Source: a virus. Taken from it: a stretch of DNA of 29,695 bases. The translations under genes and the position numbers were made by a program. The stretch covers positions 1-29,695 of IMG/VR virus record IMGVR_UViG_3300035698_004111. One strand, given 5' to 3'. This document shows positions 22,150 to 29,695 of the stretch, in pieces. Position 1 is the stretch's first letter, and every line of letters starts with the position of its first letter. The notes under the pieces were generated by a model. That model searched no databases and had not been told where the DNA came from. It was given only the letters and a program-made list of their open reading frames with translations.

Positions 22150-22263
22150 TACGGAAAGATATACTTAAATTATCCAAGCCCTAAGCGCGTTACAAAGGCT
22201 AACTCGGGCGACCAGTTCGAGAGCGGCGGAGCGATACCGACCAGCGCGCTCCATATTAAATAG
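22141..22263 (+). CDS. Possible 40-residue ORF before small terminase
   Basis: A GTG-started frame overlaps the relic gene's stop as GTGA and reads TQYGKIYLNYPSPKRVTKAN, then SGDQFESGGAIPTSALHIK before TAG. It has no ribosome site, so it would depend on coupling. The composition is protein-like, and it may instead be a further piece of the broken upstream gene. No family recognised. Confidence 0.25.
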   Translation: MTQYGKIYLNYPSPKRVTKANSGDQFESGGAIPTSALHIK

Positions 22264-22273
22264 GGAAAAAACT

Positions 22274-22684
22274 ATGGCAAGACACGGAACCACCCCTACC
22301 TTTATTCCCGACGAGGATAAAATTAAAGAGGTCGAAATGCTCGCGGGTTTAGGGTTAACGAAATATTTAATTCAAAATTATTTTGGAGTAAGTGCCGACG
22401 TTTGGTTAAAAGCCGAAAAACGAGAGCCAGCTTTGCGCGTAGCGTTTAATCAAGGGCAAGCTAAAACTATCGCGCGAGTATCTAGAAAACTATATGACCG
22501 GATAATGGCGGGGGATATTAAAGCGATTATGTTCTATTTAAAAACTAGGGCGGGATGGTCTGAAAAATACAACCCCGCATTAGACCGTAATGTTATTGAA
22601 CCGATTATTAGCATAAATGCGACAGACCCCATCGAAGCCGCTAAGATATACCAACAGATCATGAAAGGGGGTTCTAAAAAATGA
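22274..22684 (+). CDS. Small terminase subunit-like HTH protein
   Basis: A 136-residue protein likely to recognise phage DNA for packaging. A helix-turn-helix lies in the first half: VEMLAGLGLTKYLIQNYFGV followed by SADVWLKAEKREPALRVAFN. Then QGQAKTIARVSRKLYDRIMA, with GDIKAIMFYLKTRAGWSEK, a motif common in small terminases and related HTH phage proteins. The C-terminal ~35 residues may contact TerL or the portal. It is the first gene after the origin-like gap, and its stop overlaps the next start (ATGA). TerL lies 2.5 kb downstream, past a fibre gene. Confidence 0.7.
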   Translation: MARHGTTPTFIPDEDKIKEVEMLAGLGLTKYLIQNYFGVSADVWLKAEKREPALRVAFNQGQAKTIARVSRKLYDRIMAGDIKAIMFYLKTRAGWSEKYNPALDRNVIEPIISINATDPIEAAKIYQQIMKGGSKK

Positions 22685-22869
22685 GCGTTACCGTAGCAAC
22701 CAGTACTATCGGGCAACTTCCGGTTGATGATTTGGCCAAAGTATTAACTTACGATGGGGACTTTGTAGAAACTATGACCGTGGTATATCAAGGCGTTACC
22801 TACGTTAAAACGTATACTAACGACGGTACGAATATCACGGCCATATCCGTATGGGAGGCGCAACCATGA
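22681..22869 (+). CDS. Small conserved hypothetical, fibre-associated
   Basis: A 62-residue all-beta protein (MSVTVATSTIGQLPVDDLAK, VETMTVVYQGVTYVKTYTND, GTNITAISVWEAQP). I recall similar small proteins beside fibre genes in proteobacterial phages, but no function is known to me. It overlaps the small terminase and the fibre gene by ATGA on both sides, so the three are translated as a unit. It could be a fibre chaperone or virion part. Confidence 0.6.
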   Translation: MSVTVATSTIGQLPVDDLAKVLTYDGDFVETMTVVYQGVTYVKTYTNDGTNITAISVWEAQP

Positions 22870-24938
22870 GTAGCCCAGACCAATGGTTAGAAAACGCGTT
22901 AATATTCGGGGTATACCCTAACGGGGGCGGTGGGGGCGGTGGAGTAACGCCCGCCCAGGTGCAATCATCGGCTTTTAATTACGAATCGGCTACAGGTGTT
23001 AACGATGCGTTCATCGTTAATTTAAGCCCGCCCGTTACGACGCTAACAGATGGCTTAATTGTGTCTATGTCGTCGGGGGCGTTAGAAAATCTTACCTCTT
23101 CCCCCACGCTACAAATTAACGCGCTCACACCCGTAGATATTTTAATTTGGGGCGGTTCTCCTGCACCTGGGGATATTCAGCCTAACTCTTCTTATCTATT
23201 TATTTATACCGATGCCCAAAACAGTTTTGAATTAATTAACCCTTCGACAAGTACGGCAAACACGTTTTTAACTCAAGCGGGGCTGTATAACTCGGGGGTA
23301 GATTTTGGCGCGGTTAACGCCTATGAAATTAATTTAACGCCCGAACCCATAGGGAGCACACCTGTAGGCTTCCCTCTTATAATGCGAGTGGGCGCAGCTA
23401 ACACAAATACAGGCGCATCGACTTTAACAGTTAATACCGTCACTAATGATATCGTACTAAACGGGGGCGTACCTTTGCCCGCAGGTGCGCTAGCAGGTGG
23501 ACAAATGGCATATTTATTATACAACGGTAGCGACTGGGTTTTAATGAATTACGCACCAAGCGCGACAGGCACAGAATATCAGGTTCTCGTTAATGGCACG
23601 GTCGCCATAAGACAGTACGGGGACGTGGTTCTTACTTTACCGCAAGATATAGACCCCACAAGTAGCCCTACTTTTGACGAGCTAACGCTAGACGGGGGGT
23701 TAATTCGGGACGTAAACAATAACGTAGCGCTAGCTTTCGCTACACAAGACGTATCTTCAATTAATTACCCGGCTGTAGTTAACGGGGGGGCCGGTTCGGG
23801 TGTTCAGTACACCGCAGCGGGGGGTAGTCCGAATATAGAGGTTTCTCTTCTTTCAAAAAACGAGGGTAAAATAGTCTTTGGTTCCGCAGCCGCAACTAAC
23901 CAATACGATTTTTTTAGCGGTCTGGGGCTACAGCACCAAACGATTTTTAATTTTTCGGACACCGCGAATAGCCGGACGGTAACCTGGCAAGATTCAAATG
24001 GAACCGTTGCATTCATTTCTGATCTTACGGCCGATGTCGAATCAGTTACAGGAACGACAAATGAAATTGAGGTAAATAATACAGACCCTCAAAATCCTAT
24101 AATAGAACTGCCGGATTCGATTAGAGTTGCAAGTTCTATTTTAGACACAAATTCAAATAGAATACTTCGATTTGTTCCGGCTACAACCCCCGTAAATTAT
24201 CTAGATATTCAAAACTCAGCCGCGGGATCACCTGCCCAAATTAGTGCCGAGGGAACGGATACGAATATAGTATTGAATTTAACGTCGAAAGGTGTATCTG
24301 AAATAAGATTATTGTGTGGAAACACGACACGTGGAATACGGGTATATAACGGCACTGGGCTACAGCATAATACATTATTTTCATTTGCAAATACTTTGGC
24401 TAGCCGAGTTGTTACGTTTCCCGATGCTGACGGAACGCTGTTAATGACGGGGCAATCGATAAATAGCGTGCCAAGCATTACGTTTAGTTCAACGTCGGGA
24501 ATAATCGGTACAACAACAAATAATAATGCAGCTGCCGGAAGTGTTGGTGAATTTATATCGGCTACGTTAACGTCCGCCTCTGCAATAGCGTTAACTACTG
24601 CAACACCTGCAACGATTACAAGTATTGAGTTGACGGCTGGCGATTGGGATATTTCCTGGGCGTTATCATTTGAAACCCAAGCAACTACGAGTATAACAAG
24701 AATTCAGGGTGGTAATGCGTTGACTACCCCGGCGCTTGCATCAAACACGATAAGTACATCTCAATTCTCGATGCAGTGGAGTTCTTTTGTGCCAGGCGTT
24801 GAAACATTTCAGCAAAATGGCGCACGAGCAAGGCAATCGTTATCAGCACCAACCACGATATATTTAAACGCAAATGCGGTTTTTTCAGTTGCGGGATTGT
24901 CGGCTTACGGCTGGATTTCAGCACGAAGGGTACGTTAA
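22866..24938 (+). CDS. Large tail fibre / appendage protein
   Basis: Starts at the ATG overlapping the upstream TGA (ATGA), with GGGAGG 8 bases before; an ATG at 22851 is less likely. About 690 residues, very rich in Ser/Thr/Gly/Asn. A Gly7 hinge lies near residue 20. Two related segments follow, around FGSAAATNQYDFFSGLGLQH and RGIRVYNGTGLQHNTLFSFA, each ending in a V-T-W/F-x-D-x-x-GT motif, suggesting repeated beta-helix units. The C-terminal domain (GTTTNNNAAAGSVGEFISAT, ELTAGDWDISWALSF, SAYGWISARRVR) is one I recognise at the end of fibre-like proteins. It probably binds a receptor. Its place between small and large terminase is unusual. Confidence 0.65.
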   Translation: MSSPDQWLENALIFGVYPNGGGGGGGVTPAQVQSSAFNYESATGVNDAFIVNLSPPVTTLTDGLIVSMSSGALENLTSSPTLQINALTPVDILIWGGSPAPGDIQPNSSYLFIYTDAQNSFELINPSTSTANTFLTQAGLYNSGVDFGAVNAYEINLTPEPIGSTPVGFPLIMRVGAANTNTGASTLTVNTVTNDIVLNGGVPLPAGALAGGQMAYLLYNGSDWVLMNYAPSATGTEYQVLVNGTVAIRQYGDVVLTLPQDIDPTSSPTFDELTLDGGLIRDVNNNVALAFATQDVSSINYPAVVNGGAGSGVQYTAAGGSPNIEVSLLSKNEGKIVFGSAAATNQYDFFSGLGLQHQTIFNFSDTANSRTVTWQDSNGTVAFISDLTADVESVTGTTNEIEVNNTDPQNPIIELPDSIRVASSILDTNSNRILRFVPATTPVNYLDIQNSAAGSPAQISAEGTDTNIVLNLTSKGVSEIRLLCGNTTRGIRVYNGTGLQHNTLFSFANTLASRVVTFPDADGTLLMTGQSINSVPSITFSSTSGIIGTTTNNNAAAGSVGEFISATLTSASAIALTTATPATITSIELTAGDWDISWALSFETQATTSITRIQGGNALTTPALASNTISTSQFSMQWSSFVPGVETFQQNGARARQSLSAPTTIYLNANAVFSVAGLSAYGWISARRVR

Positions 24939-24960
24939 TTACTAAGAAGGAAAATTAATA

Positions 24961-25128
24961 ATGAGTTTAACTAGTGACTTTTTAAAAAAACAATTAGCAG
25001 ACTTAGAGCAACAAAGGATATCCGCGGCTAACATGGTTCAACAATGTACCGGGGCTATCTACGTTATACAGAAACAAATAGAAACGCTAGAAAAAACACC
25101 CGATGTAGTTAAACCCGAAGATTGCTAA
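24961..25128 (+). CDS. Small coiled-coil protein
   Basis: A 55-residue ORF: MSLTSDFLKKQLADLEQQRI, then SAANMVQQCTGAIYVIQKQI and ETLEKTPDVVKPEDC. Heptad-like L/I/A spacing suggests a helical coiled coil. AAGGAAA precedes the ATG at good spacing. It lies between fibre and TerL in the same direction. Similar short coiled-coil proteins are frequent in phage packaging modules, with unknown roles. No family assigned. Confidence 0.55.
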   Translation: MSLTSDFLKKQLADLEQQRISAANMVQQCTGAIYVIQKQIETLEKTPDVVKPEDC

Positions 25129-25141
25129 AAAAAGGTAGACT

Positions 25142-26755
25142 ATGCCGTTACCTGTAGATTTTAATTTTAAAAAGCCCGATTACGTAGAGGTTTTTAATTT
25201 ACGACTTGAAAACCTCAAACGGTTACGAAAAAACCCAAAGGCCTTTAATGGGCTAAAAACGTTTTATAAAGAGAATCCCGCTCAGTTCATTATTGATTGG
25301 GGTGTGACTTTTGACCCGCGAAACGTTGAAATAGGGCTACCCACCTTAATGCCGTTTTTATTGTTCCCTCGCCAAGAAGAGTGGGTTAAATGGTTTATGG
25401 AACGATGGAAAAATAAAGAACCGGGCGTTACTGATAAATCAAGAGAAATGGGGCTTTCGTGGCTAACTATCGCGGTTTCGTGCACCTTGTGTTTATTTAA
25501 CGAGGGCGTAGTTGCGGGGTTCGGCTCTAGGAAAGAGGAATACGTCGACAAAAAAGGCGACCCAAAATCACTATTATACAAAGCGCGTCAATTTGTCGCT
25601 AACGTCCCCGAAGAATTTCGGCCAGGATATGAAGAACGTAAACACGCGCCTTACATGCGTTTAGAATTCCCGCACACGGGCAGCATAATAGCGGGCGAAT
25701 CAGGGGACGGCATAGGGCGCGGGGCGAGAGCTAGTTTTTATTTTGTTGATGAATCAGCTTGGATGCCGCGCCCGGAGTTAATCGACGCGTCTTTATCTCA
25801 AACAACGAATTGTAGAATAGACGTATCAACACCCAGAGGCACAAATAATCCTTTTGCACGTAAACGGTTTGGGGGCGCGATTAGTGTTTTTTCGTTTCAT
25901 TGGCGCGACGACCCCCGAAAAGACCAAGCTTGGTACGAAAAAACGTGCAAAGATATTGATAACCCCGTGGTTATCGCCCAAGAAGTTGATCTAGATTATA
26001 GCGCGTCGATTGAAGGAATAGTTGTACCGTCGGCATGGGTGCAATCTTCGGTAGATGCTCATATTAAATTAGGGATCATACCTTCGGGAGTACGAAAAGC
26101 GGGGCTAGATATCGCCGACGAAGGGTCCGATAAAAACGCTTATTGCGGTAGATTTGGCATCTTAATAGAATTTATAGAGATGTGGAGCGGTAAAGGGGAT
26201 GATATTTATCAAAGTGTGGAAAAAGCCTTTACACTATCCGACGTTTTAAATTACCCGGCAATAGATTACGATGCTGACGGCCTGGGCGCTGGTGCTCGAG
26301 GGGATGCTCGAAAACTAAACGAAAAGAGAATAATGAAAATAGACGTTAACCCGTTTCGAGGGTCGGGCGAGGTCATAGATAAAGACGGAGACCCGTTTAG
26401 TTCCAACAAATTAGAGCGTTTTAAGATACGAGAGAATACCAGGACAAACGGTAACTTTTTTAAAAATTTTAAAGCCCAAGCGTGGTGGTCGTTGCGTCAA
26501 CGATTCGAAAAAACCTACAAATGGGTTAAGCAGGGTATCCCCTGCGACCCAGACGAAATAATATCAATCTCTAGTAATATTCAGCATTTATCCGCGCTAC
26601 TTTCGGAATTATCGCAGCCGACCTATACAGAGGACAAGGTAGGAAAAATAATTATTGAAAAAAAACCAGACGGGGGTCGTTCACCCAATTTGGCGGATAG
26701 TGTTATGATAGCTTTTGCACCGAAAAAACGAGAGCGTCGGAGTGCTTTTATATGA
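25142..26755 (+). CDS. Terminase large subunit (TerL)
   Basis: A 537-residue packaging motor. Signs: an atypical Walker [10 protein letters not shown] (residues 99-107), Walker B FYFVDE with D203/E204, and [10 protein letters not shown] (motif III). The C-terminal nuclease has [14 protein letters not shown] (metal-binding Asp), [14 protein letters not shown] and a last acidic site in [11 protein letters not shown]. It cuts concatemers and pumps DNA into the prohead through the portal encoded next. The ATG has AAAGG upstream. The stop overlaps the portal start by 4 bases (ATGA). The family is clear; packaging mode (headful or cos) cannot be read from the sequence. Confidence 0.9.
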   Translation: MPLPVDFNFKKPDYVEVFNLRLENLKRLRKNPKAFNGLKTFYKENPAQFIIDWGVTFDPRNVEIGLPTLMPFLLFPRQEEWVKWFMERWKNKEPGVTDKSREMGLSWLTIAVSCTLCLFNEGVVAGFGSRKEEYVDKKGDPKSLLYKARQFVANVPEEFRPGYEERKHAPYMRLEFPHTGSIIAGESGDGIGRGARASFYFVDESAWMPRPELIDASLSQTTNCRIDVSTPRGTNNPFARKRFGGAISVFSFHWRDDPRKDQAWYEKTCKDIDNPVVIAQEVDLDYSASIEGIVVPSAWVQSSVDAHIKLGIIPSGVRKAGLDIADEGSDKNAYCGRFGILIEFIEMWSGKGDDIYQSVEKAFTLSDVLNYPAIDYDADGLGAGARGDARKLNEKRIMKIDVNPFRGSGEVIDKDGDPFSSNKLERFKIRENTRTNGNFFKNFKAQAWWSLRQRFEKTYKWVKQGIPCDPDEIISISSNIQHLSALLSELSQPTYTEDKVGKIIIEKKPDGGRSPNLADSVMIAFAPKKRERRSAFI

Positions 26756-28260
26756 TTAAACATTGGTTTAAACGATTTAAAAAAACGGAAATAGAAGAAA
26801 AACCCCCCGTTGTACAAAAACGAGAGCGTCCGGCCTACAGGTATAACGCCCCGCTCGACACGTCCGAACATGAAAAACTAGAGGCGTTTTGGGAAGCGAA
26901 TTTTAAAAACGCGGTGCACCTTGAAATTATGACCGATAAAAAAACACCGTTTGCAATTGATAGCCAGATAAATACAAAAAGCGGTTGGGGCGTTAATTCC
27001 GTTTTGCCCGAAACTCAAATTTTATGGTATGCACAACAGACGTTTATAGGCTATCAACTATGCGCGATGCTTGCCCAAAATTGGTTAATATCCAAAGCGT
27101 GTTTAATGCCTGCGAAAGATGCGACGCGAAACGGATTTGAACTTAGCGTAAATGACGGAAACGAAACCCCCCCCGAAGTGTTAGAAGCAATTAAAAAACT
27201 CGACATTAAATATAATCTTAATAAAAACCTAATTGAATTCGTGCAAATGGGTAGAGTTTTTGGCATACGGATTGCAATGTTTAATGTAGAAATGGAAAAC
27301 GAAATATTGCAAGATGAATTTTACGAAAATCCGTTTAACATTGACGCGGTAACGCCTGGAAGTTACAAAGGAATATCTCAAATAGACCCTTATTGGATAA
27401 CGCCACAGCTAGACGCAGAAGCCGCAGGGAATCCCGCGTCTATTCATTTTTATGAGCCCACTTGGTGGATAGTAAACGGTAAAAAAGTTCATAGAACGCA
27501 TTTAGTAATTTTTAGAACCGAAGAAGTAGCCGACATATTAAAACCCGCCTATATATTCGGTGGCGTTCCTATCCCTCAAAAAATAGCGCAACGGGTTTAC
27601 GCTTCAGAAAAGACCGCAGACGAAGCGCCCATGTTAGCTATGACTAAACGCCTGGACGTTATTAAAATGGATCTAGCTAAAGCTGAGATGAACCCCTATT
27701 TAGTAGCTAGCCGATTAACTGAATTTACTAACCGTAGGGATAACTACGGAGTAAAAACGATAGATTTAGAAGATGAAATAAGCCAATTTGACACTAGCTT
27801 AACTGATTTAGACGCGGTCATCATGACTCAATATCAAATTGTTGCGGCAGCGTCTAACGTTCCAGCGGTTAAACTGTTAGGAACGCCCCCAAAAGGTTTT
27901 AATAGTACGGGGGAATTTGAAGAGGCGAGCTATCACGAAGAGTTAGAATCTATACAATGCCACGACTTAACCCCATTTGTCGAAAGGCACCATCAATTGT
28001 TAATACGTTCCGATATCGCGCCTATGTTTAACGTTGAGCCGTTCGATACCATAATAAATTGGAACGAACTTGATTCCATGACTAATAAAGAGCAAGCCGA
28101 AATTAATAAAATGAACGCGGAAACGGGCGTTTTATTAACAACTTCGGGGGCAATCGACGGGGAAGACGAAAAAAACCGTTTACGAAATGATAAAAAAAGC
28201 GGGTATTTAAATTTAGTTGACGAAGAACCCGACGAAGAAGATTTGTTTATAGGAGAGTAA
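26752..28260 (+). CDS. Portal protein, DUF1073 family
   Basis: A 502-residue portal. Patterns include [20 protein letters not shown] and [20 protein letters not shown] (about residues 83-120). Further on are [34 protein letters not shown] and [20 protein letters not shown], typical of DUF1073 portals. The C-terminus is acidic. It forms the dodecameric ring at the head vertex and binds TerL. It directly follows TerL with a 4-base overlap, the canonical order. Some databases link this family name to the anti-CBASS protein Acb1, but length and context here indicate a portal. Confidence 0.85.
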   Translation: MIKHWFKRFKKTEIEEKPPVVQKRERPAYRYNAPLDTSEHEKLEAFWEANFKNAVHLEIMTDKKTPFAIDSQINTKSGWGVNSVLPETQILWYAQQTFIGYQLCAMLAQNWLISKACLMPAKDATRNGFELSVNDGNETPPEVLEAIKKLDIKYNLNKNLIEFVQMGRVFGIRIAMFNVEMENEILQDEFYENPFNIDAVTPGSYKGISQIDPYWITPQLDAEAAGNPASIHFYEPTWWIVNGKKVHRTHLVIFRTEEVADILKPAYIFGGVPIPQKIAQRVYASEKTADEAPMLAMTKRLDVIKMDLAKAEMNPYLVASRLTEFTNRRDNYGVKTIDLEDEISQFDTSLTDLDAVIMTQYQIVAAASNVPAVKLLGTPPKGFNSTGEFEEASYHEELESIQCHDLTPFVERHHQLLIRSDIAPMFNVEPFDTIINWNELDSMTNKEQAEINKMNAETGVLLTTSGAIDGEDEKNRLRNDKKSGYLNLVDEEPDEEDLFIGE

Positions 28261-28264
28261 CGTG

Positions 28265-28522
28265 ATGGATTTTAGCGAAGCGTTAACACGTATTAAAAAT
28301 GGGGCTAAATTAAAGCGTAGCGGTTGGCCTGACGGGGTTTTTGTATTTTTAGTCCAAGGGTCAGAATTTGAAGTTAATCGGCTGCCTCTAACCACTATAT
28401 TTAAATTAGGGGAACGGGTGAGCTACTCCCCCCATATTGATGTATGCATAGGTAAAAATATTTCAGTATGGGACGCGCAAACGTTAGATATTTTAGCAAC
28501 GGATTGGGATATTTATGTCTGA
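28265..28522 (+). CDS. DUF2829 / Tad2-like anti-Thoeris protein
   Basis: An 85-residue protein started at the ATG 28265, with AGGAGAG upstream; the GTG three bases earlier is possible. The N-terminus MDFSEALTRIKNGAKLKRSG, GVFVFLVQGSEFEVNRLPL, PHIDVCIGKN and the end WDAQTLDILATDWDIYV match DUF2829: FSEAL-x-x-x-K-x-G, the F-x-V-x-G-S-x-F-x-V-x-R-P/L-P-L segment, and W-x-x-S/T-x-D-I/L-LA-x-DW. DUF2829 includes Tad2, which sequesters the cyclic ADP-ribose signal of Thoeris; some relatives bind CBASS cyclic dinucleotides. It acts in the host cytoplasm. It overlaps the next gene by 8 bases, inside the structural operon. Which signal it binds cannot be told. Confidence 0.75.
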   Translation: MDFSEALTRIKNGAKLKRSGWPDGVFVFLVQGSEFEVNRLPLTTIFKLGERVSYSPHIDVCIGKNISVWDAQTLDILATDWDIYV

Positions 28523-29408
28523 CGTAAAACTATCTAAAAAACGCGCTAAGTGGGTAAAAAATAGAAGCGTTGGTTTAAAAGGCACAAATTTAGTATATAA
28601 TGCGTCTATACAAGAACGATACGTAATTGCGTTAGAACGCTTAGTAAAACAAATGACAAAAGAAACTAGAAAACAATTAACCGCGTTATTTAAGGGGGAA
28701 GCGTCCAGTGAGTTTTTCGAAAAACAAAAAGAACTTGAAACGATGGACTCTTCTATTTCCTCTCAAGCTAGAATTCTGGTTAATTCTCTCTCTCGAACGT
28801 TTGAAAAACTTTTTAATTTACGAGCTAGTTCCTTGGCTAAGGCAATGGTTGCGGCCACTATTAAAACGAGCGGTACAACAGTTAAAGAAAGTCTTAAAAA
28901 ACTTACGGGCGGCCTTACGCTAAAAACTACCATTGTGACTGAAGGCCAAGAAGACGTAGCGACCGCTTTAATTGCCGAGAACGTTTCGTTAATTAAATCT
29001 ATCCCCGAAGAGTATTTCACGGATGTGAACGGGGCGGTTATGCGCTCAATAACGACCGGAAACGGGCTAGCCGATTTAGTACCAAGCCTTGCAAAATATG
29101 AAGGGATAACCTACCGACGCGCTAAAAACATAGCGTTAGACCAGACACGCAAAGCATACAACGGGATAAACCGCCAAAAGCTGTTAGATAATAATATAAA
29201 ACAATTTGTTTGGAACCATAGTGGAGGCAGTTTACAGCCCCGGGAGTCACACATAAATATGTCGGGCGTAACGTTTAGCTTTGAAAACATAGAAAAGCAA
29301 CAAGCGGCTTTAGGTGTTCCCGTCAATGATAGAGGTTTTCCGGGCGAACCTGTAAATTGTAGATGCACTATGATCCCGATTATCGTTTTTGAAACAGACG
29401 ACGATTAA
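28515..29408 (+). CDS. Head morphogenesis protein, Mu F / SPP1 gp7-like
   Basis: A 297-residue minor head protein. The C-terminal part has the family signature: RAKNIALDQTRKAYNGINRQ, FVWNHSGGSLQPRESHINMS and FPGEPVNCRCTMIPI, with the GEPVNCRC motif diagnostic. The N-terminal ~180 residues are long helices rich in Lys and Ser (YVIALERLVKQMTKETRKQL). Such proteins associate with the portal and enter the head, perhaps going into the host. It overlaps the Tad2-like gene and is followed by the non-coding parS array, not by the scaffold/capsid genes expected next. Confidence 0.8.
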   Translation: MSDVKLSKKRAKWVKNRSVGLKGTNLVYNASIQERYVIALERLVKQMTKETRKQLTALFKGEASSEFFEKQKELETMDSSISSQARILVNSLSRTFEKLFNLRASSLAKAMVAATIKTSGTTVKESLKKLTGGLTLKTTIVTEGQEDVATALIAENVSLIKSIPEEYFTDVNGAVMRSITTGNGLADLVPSLAKYEGITYRRAKNIALDQTRKAYNGINRQKLLDNNIKQFVWNHSGGSLQPRESHINMSGVTFSFENIEKQQAALGVPVNDRGFPGEPVNCRCTMIPIIVFETDDD

Positions 29409-29457
29409 ACGATTAAGCGAAGTCTAGGCCGGCCAGCCGAAAACACCATGAAGAAAC
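29409..29457. other. Short spacer before the array
   Basis: This stretch holds the 8-bp palindrome GGCCGGCC (around 29428-29435) and no gene. No terminator hairpin with T-run is seen after the Mu F-like gene, so transcripts from the head operon may run into the array. Confidence 0.4.
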
Positions 29458-29474
29458 TCACGAACCGCAACGAA

Positions 29475-29566
29475 TGTTCCACGTGGAACATAGTCAAACG
29501 AACCGCAACGAATGTTCCACGTGGAACATAATCAAACGAACCGCAACGAATGTTCCACGTGGAACA
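29475..29566. promoter_or_regulatory. Three perfect parS-like sites (TGTTCCACGTGGAACA)
   Basis: The 16-bp perfect palindrome TGTTCCACGTGGAACA occurs at 29475-29490, 29513-29528 and 29551-29566, spaced 38 bp apart. It matches the bacterial parS pattern TGTT(C/T)CACGTG(G/A)AACA bound by chromosomal ParB. I found no other copy in this window. Host or phage ParB should bind here. Confidence 0.75.
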
Positions 29567-29591
29567 TAATCAAACGAACCGCACGCCCTCT

Positions 29592-29670
29592 ACGTGGAAC
29601 ATAGTCAAACGAACCGCACGCCCTCTACGTGGAACATAGTCAAACGAACCGCACGCCCTCTACGTGGAAC
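29592..29670. promoter_or_regulatory. parS half-sites in 35-bp units
   Basis: In the 35-bp units the right half GTGGAACA is kept but the left half has changed, giving CCCTCTACGTGGAACA. The half-sites start at 29592, 29627 and 29662, with the beginning of a fourth unit at the window edge. ParB contact through one half only should be weaker. Confidence 0.6.
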
Positions 29671-29695
29671 ATAGTCAAACGAACCGCACGCCCTC

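Larger units (their letters stand above)
29458..29695. repeat. Tandem repeat array with parS-like palindromes
   Basis: A unit containing GAACCGCAACGAA and ending TAGTCAAAC or TAATCAAAC repeats at a 38-bp period three times, then changes to a 35-bp unit with GAACCGCACGCCCTC. The array continues to the window end. Neither 38 nor 35 is a multiple of 3, so it is not coding; the short ORF at 29449 runs out after 27 codons. Copies are near-identical, with no unique spacers, so it is not CRISPR. Confidence 0.9.

Noticed and set aside
22180-22255. tRNA-like sequence around GTTCGAG
   Set aside because: The flanking bases do not pair as a T-stem and no acceptor stem can be formed; only a GGAGCG/CGCTCC hairpin is present (22228-22252).
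26752-28260. Anti-CBASS Acb1-like protein
   Set aside because: The DUF1073 family name is sometimes tied to Acb1, but the 502-residue length, sequence pattern and place after TerL indicate a portal.
29449-29532. Short ORF reading into the parS array
   Set aside because: Only 27 codons; repeat periods of 38 and 35 bp shift the frame every unit, so the array cannot be coding.
29458-29695. CRISPR array
   Set aside because: Units are near-identical along their whole length with no unique spacers.

Overview
The window is part of the genome of a tailed phage with a contractile tail, probably infecting a Gram-negative (gammaproteobacterial) host. A DUF3383-type sheath, tube, frameshifted tail chaperones, tape measure and a complete baseplate set show the tail type. 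A GH108 lysozyme fits a Gram-negative host. The genome is modular and tightly packed, with many ATGA/TAATG overlaps. No integrase, CI-like repressor, tRNA or CRISPR is visible. The major capsid, scaffold/protease and neck genes are missing and presumably lie outside the window, between its right end and the sheath gene cut by its left end. A secreted protein (14121-14510) resembles a domain I associate with Legionella/Coxiella-type proteins, so a Legionellales-like host is a serious but unproven possibility.

Layout. 1-9577 (+): sheath (5' end outside), tube, G/GT chaperones with a -1 frameshift, short tape measure, then baseplate hub, plug, spike, gp25-like, J-like and DUF2612 proteins, and a collar-domain fibre. 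9587-10278 (+): GH108 endolysin and a 44-residue membrane protein (holin candidate), with terminators. 16536-10320 (-): leftward replication operon with a repeat-bearing protein, DUF2800 Cas4-like nuclease, a small ORF, the secreted protein behind a consensus sigma70 promoter, an ssDNA-binding protein, family A DNA polymerase and three small genes, ending at a strong terminator. 16616-21331 (+): rightward operon with a RadD-like helicase, VRR-NUC nuclease, a Cys-containing small protein, a TetR-type HTH protein and a PrimPol/VapE-like primase-helicase. The two operons diverge from overlapping promoters at about 16555-16597.

21332-22273 is a 940-bp gap rich in structure: a terminator, nested inverted repeats, three 30-bp iterons and the frameshifted remnant of a ParB-like domain. 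It is the best candidate for the replication origin. 22274-29408 (+) is the packaging/head module: small terminase, a small protein, a large fibre-like protein, a coiled-coil small protein, TerL, portal, a Tad2-like (DUF2829) anti-defence protein and a Mu F-like head protein.

The window ends in a non-coding tandem array (from about 29458) with three perfect 16-bp palindromes TGTTCCACGTGGAACA. These match the bacterial centromere site parS bound by ParB, and are followed by 35-bp units that keep only one half of the palindrome. This centromere-like array inside a phage structural module, with a nearby Tad2 candidate and a relic ParB-family domain, is the most unusual part of the window.
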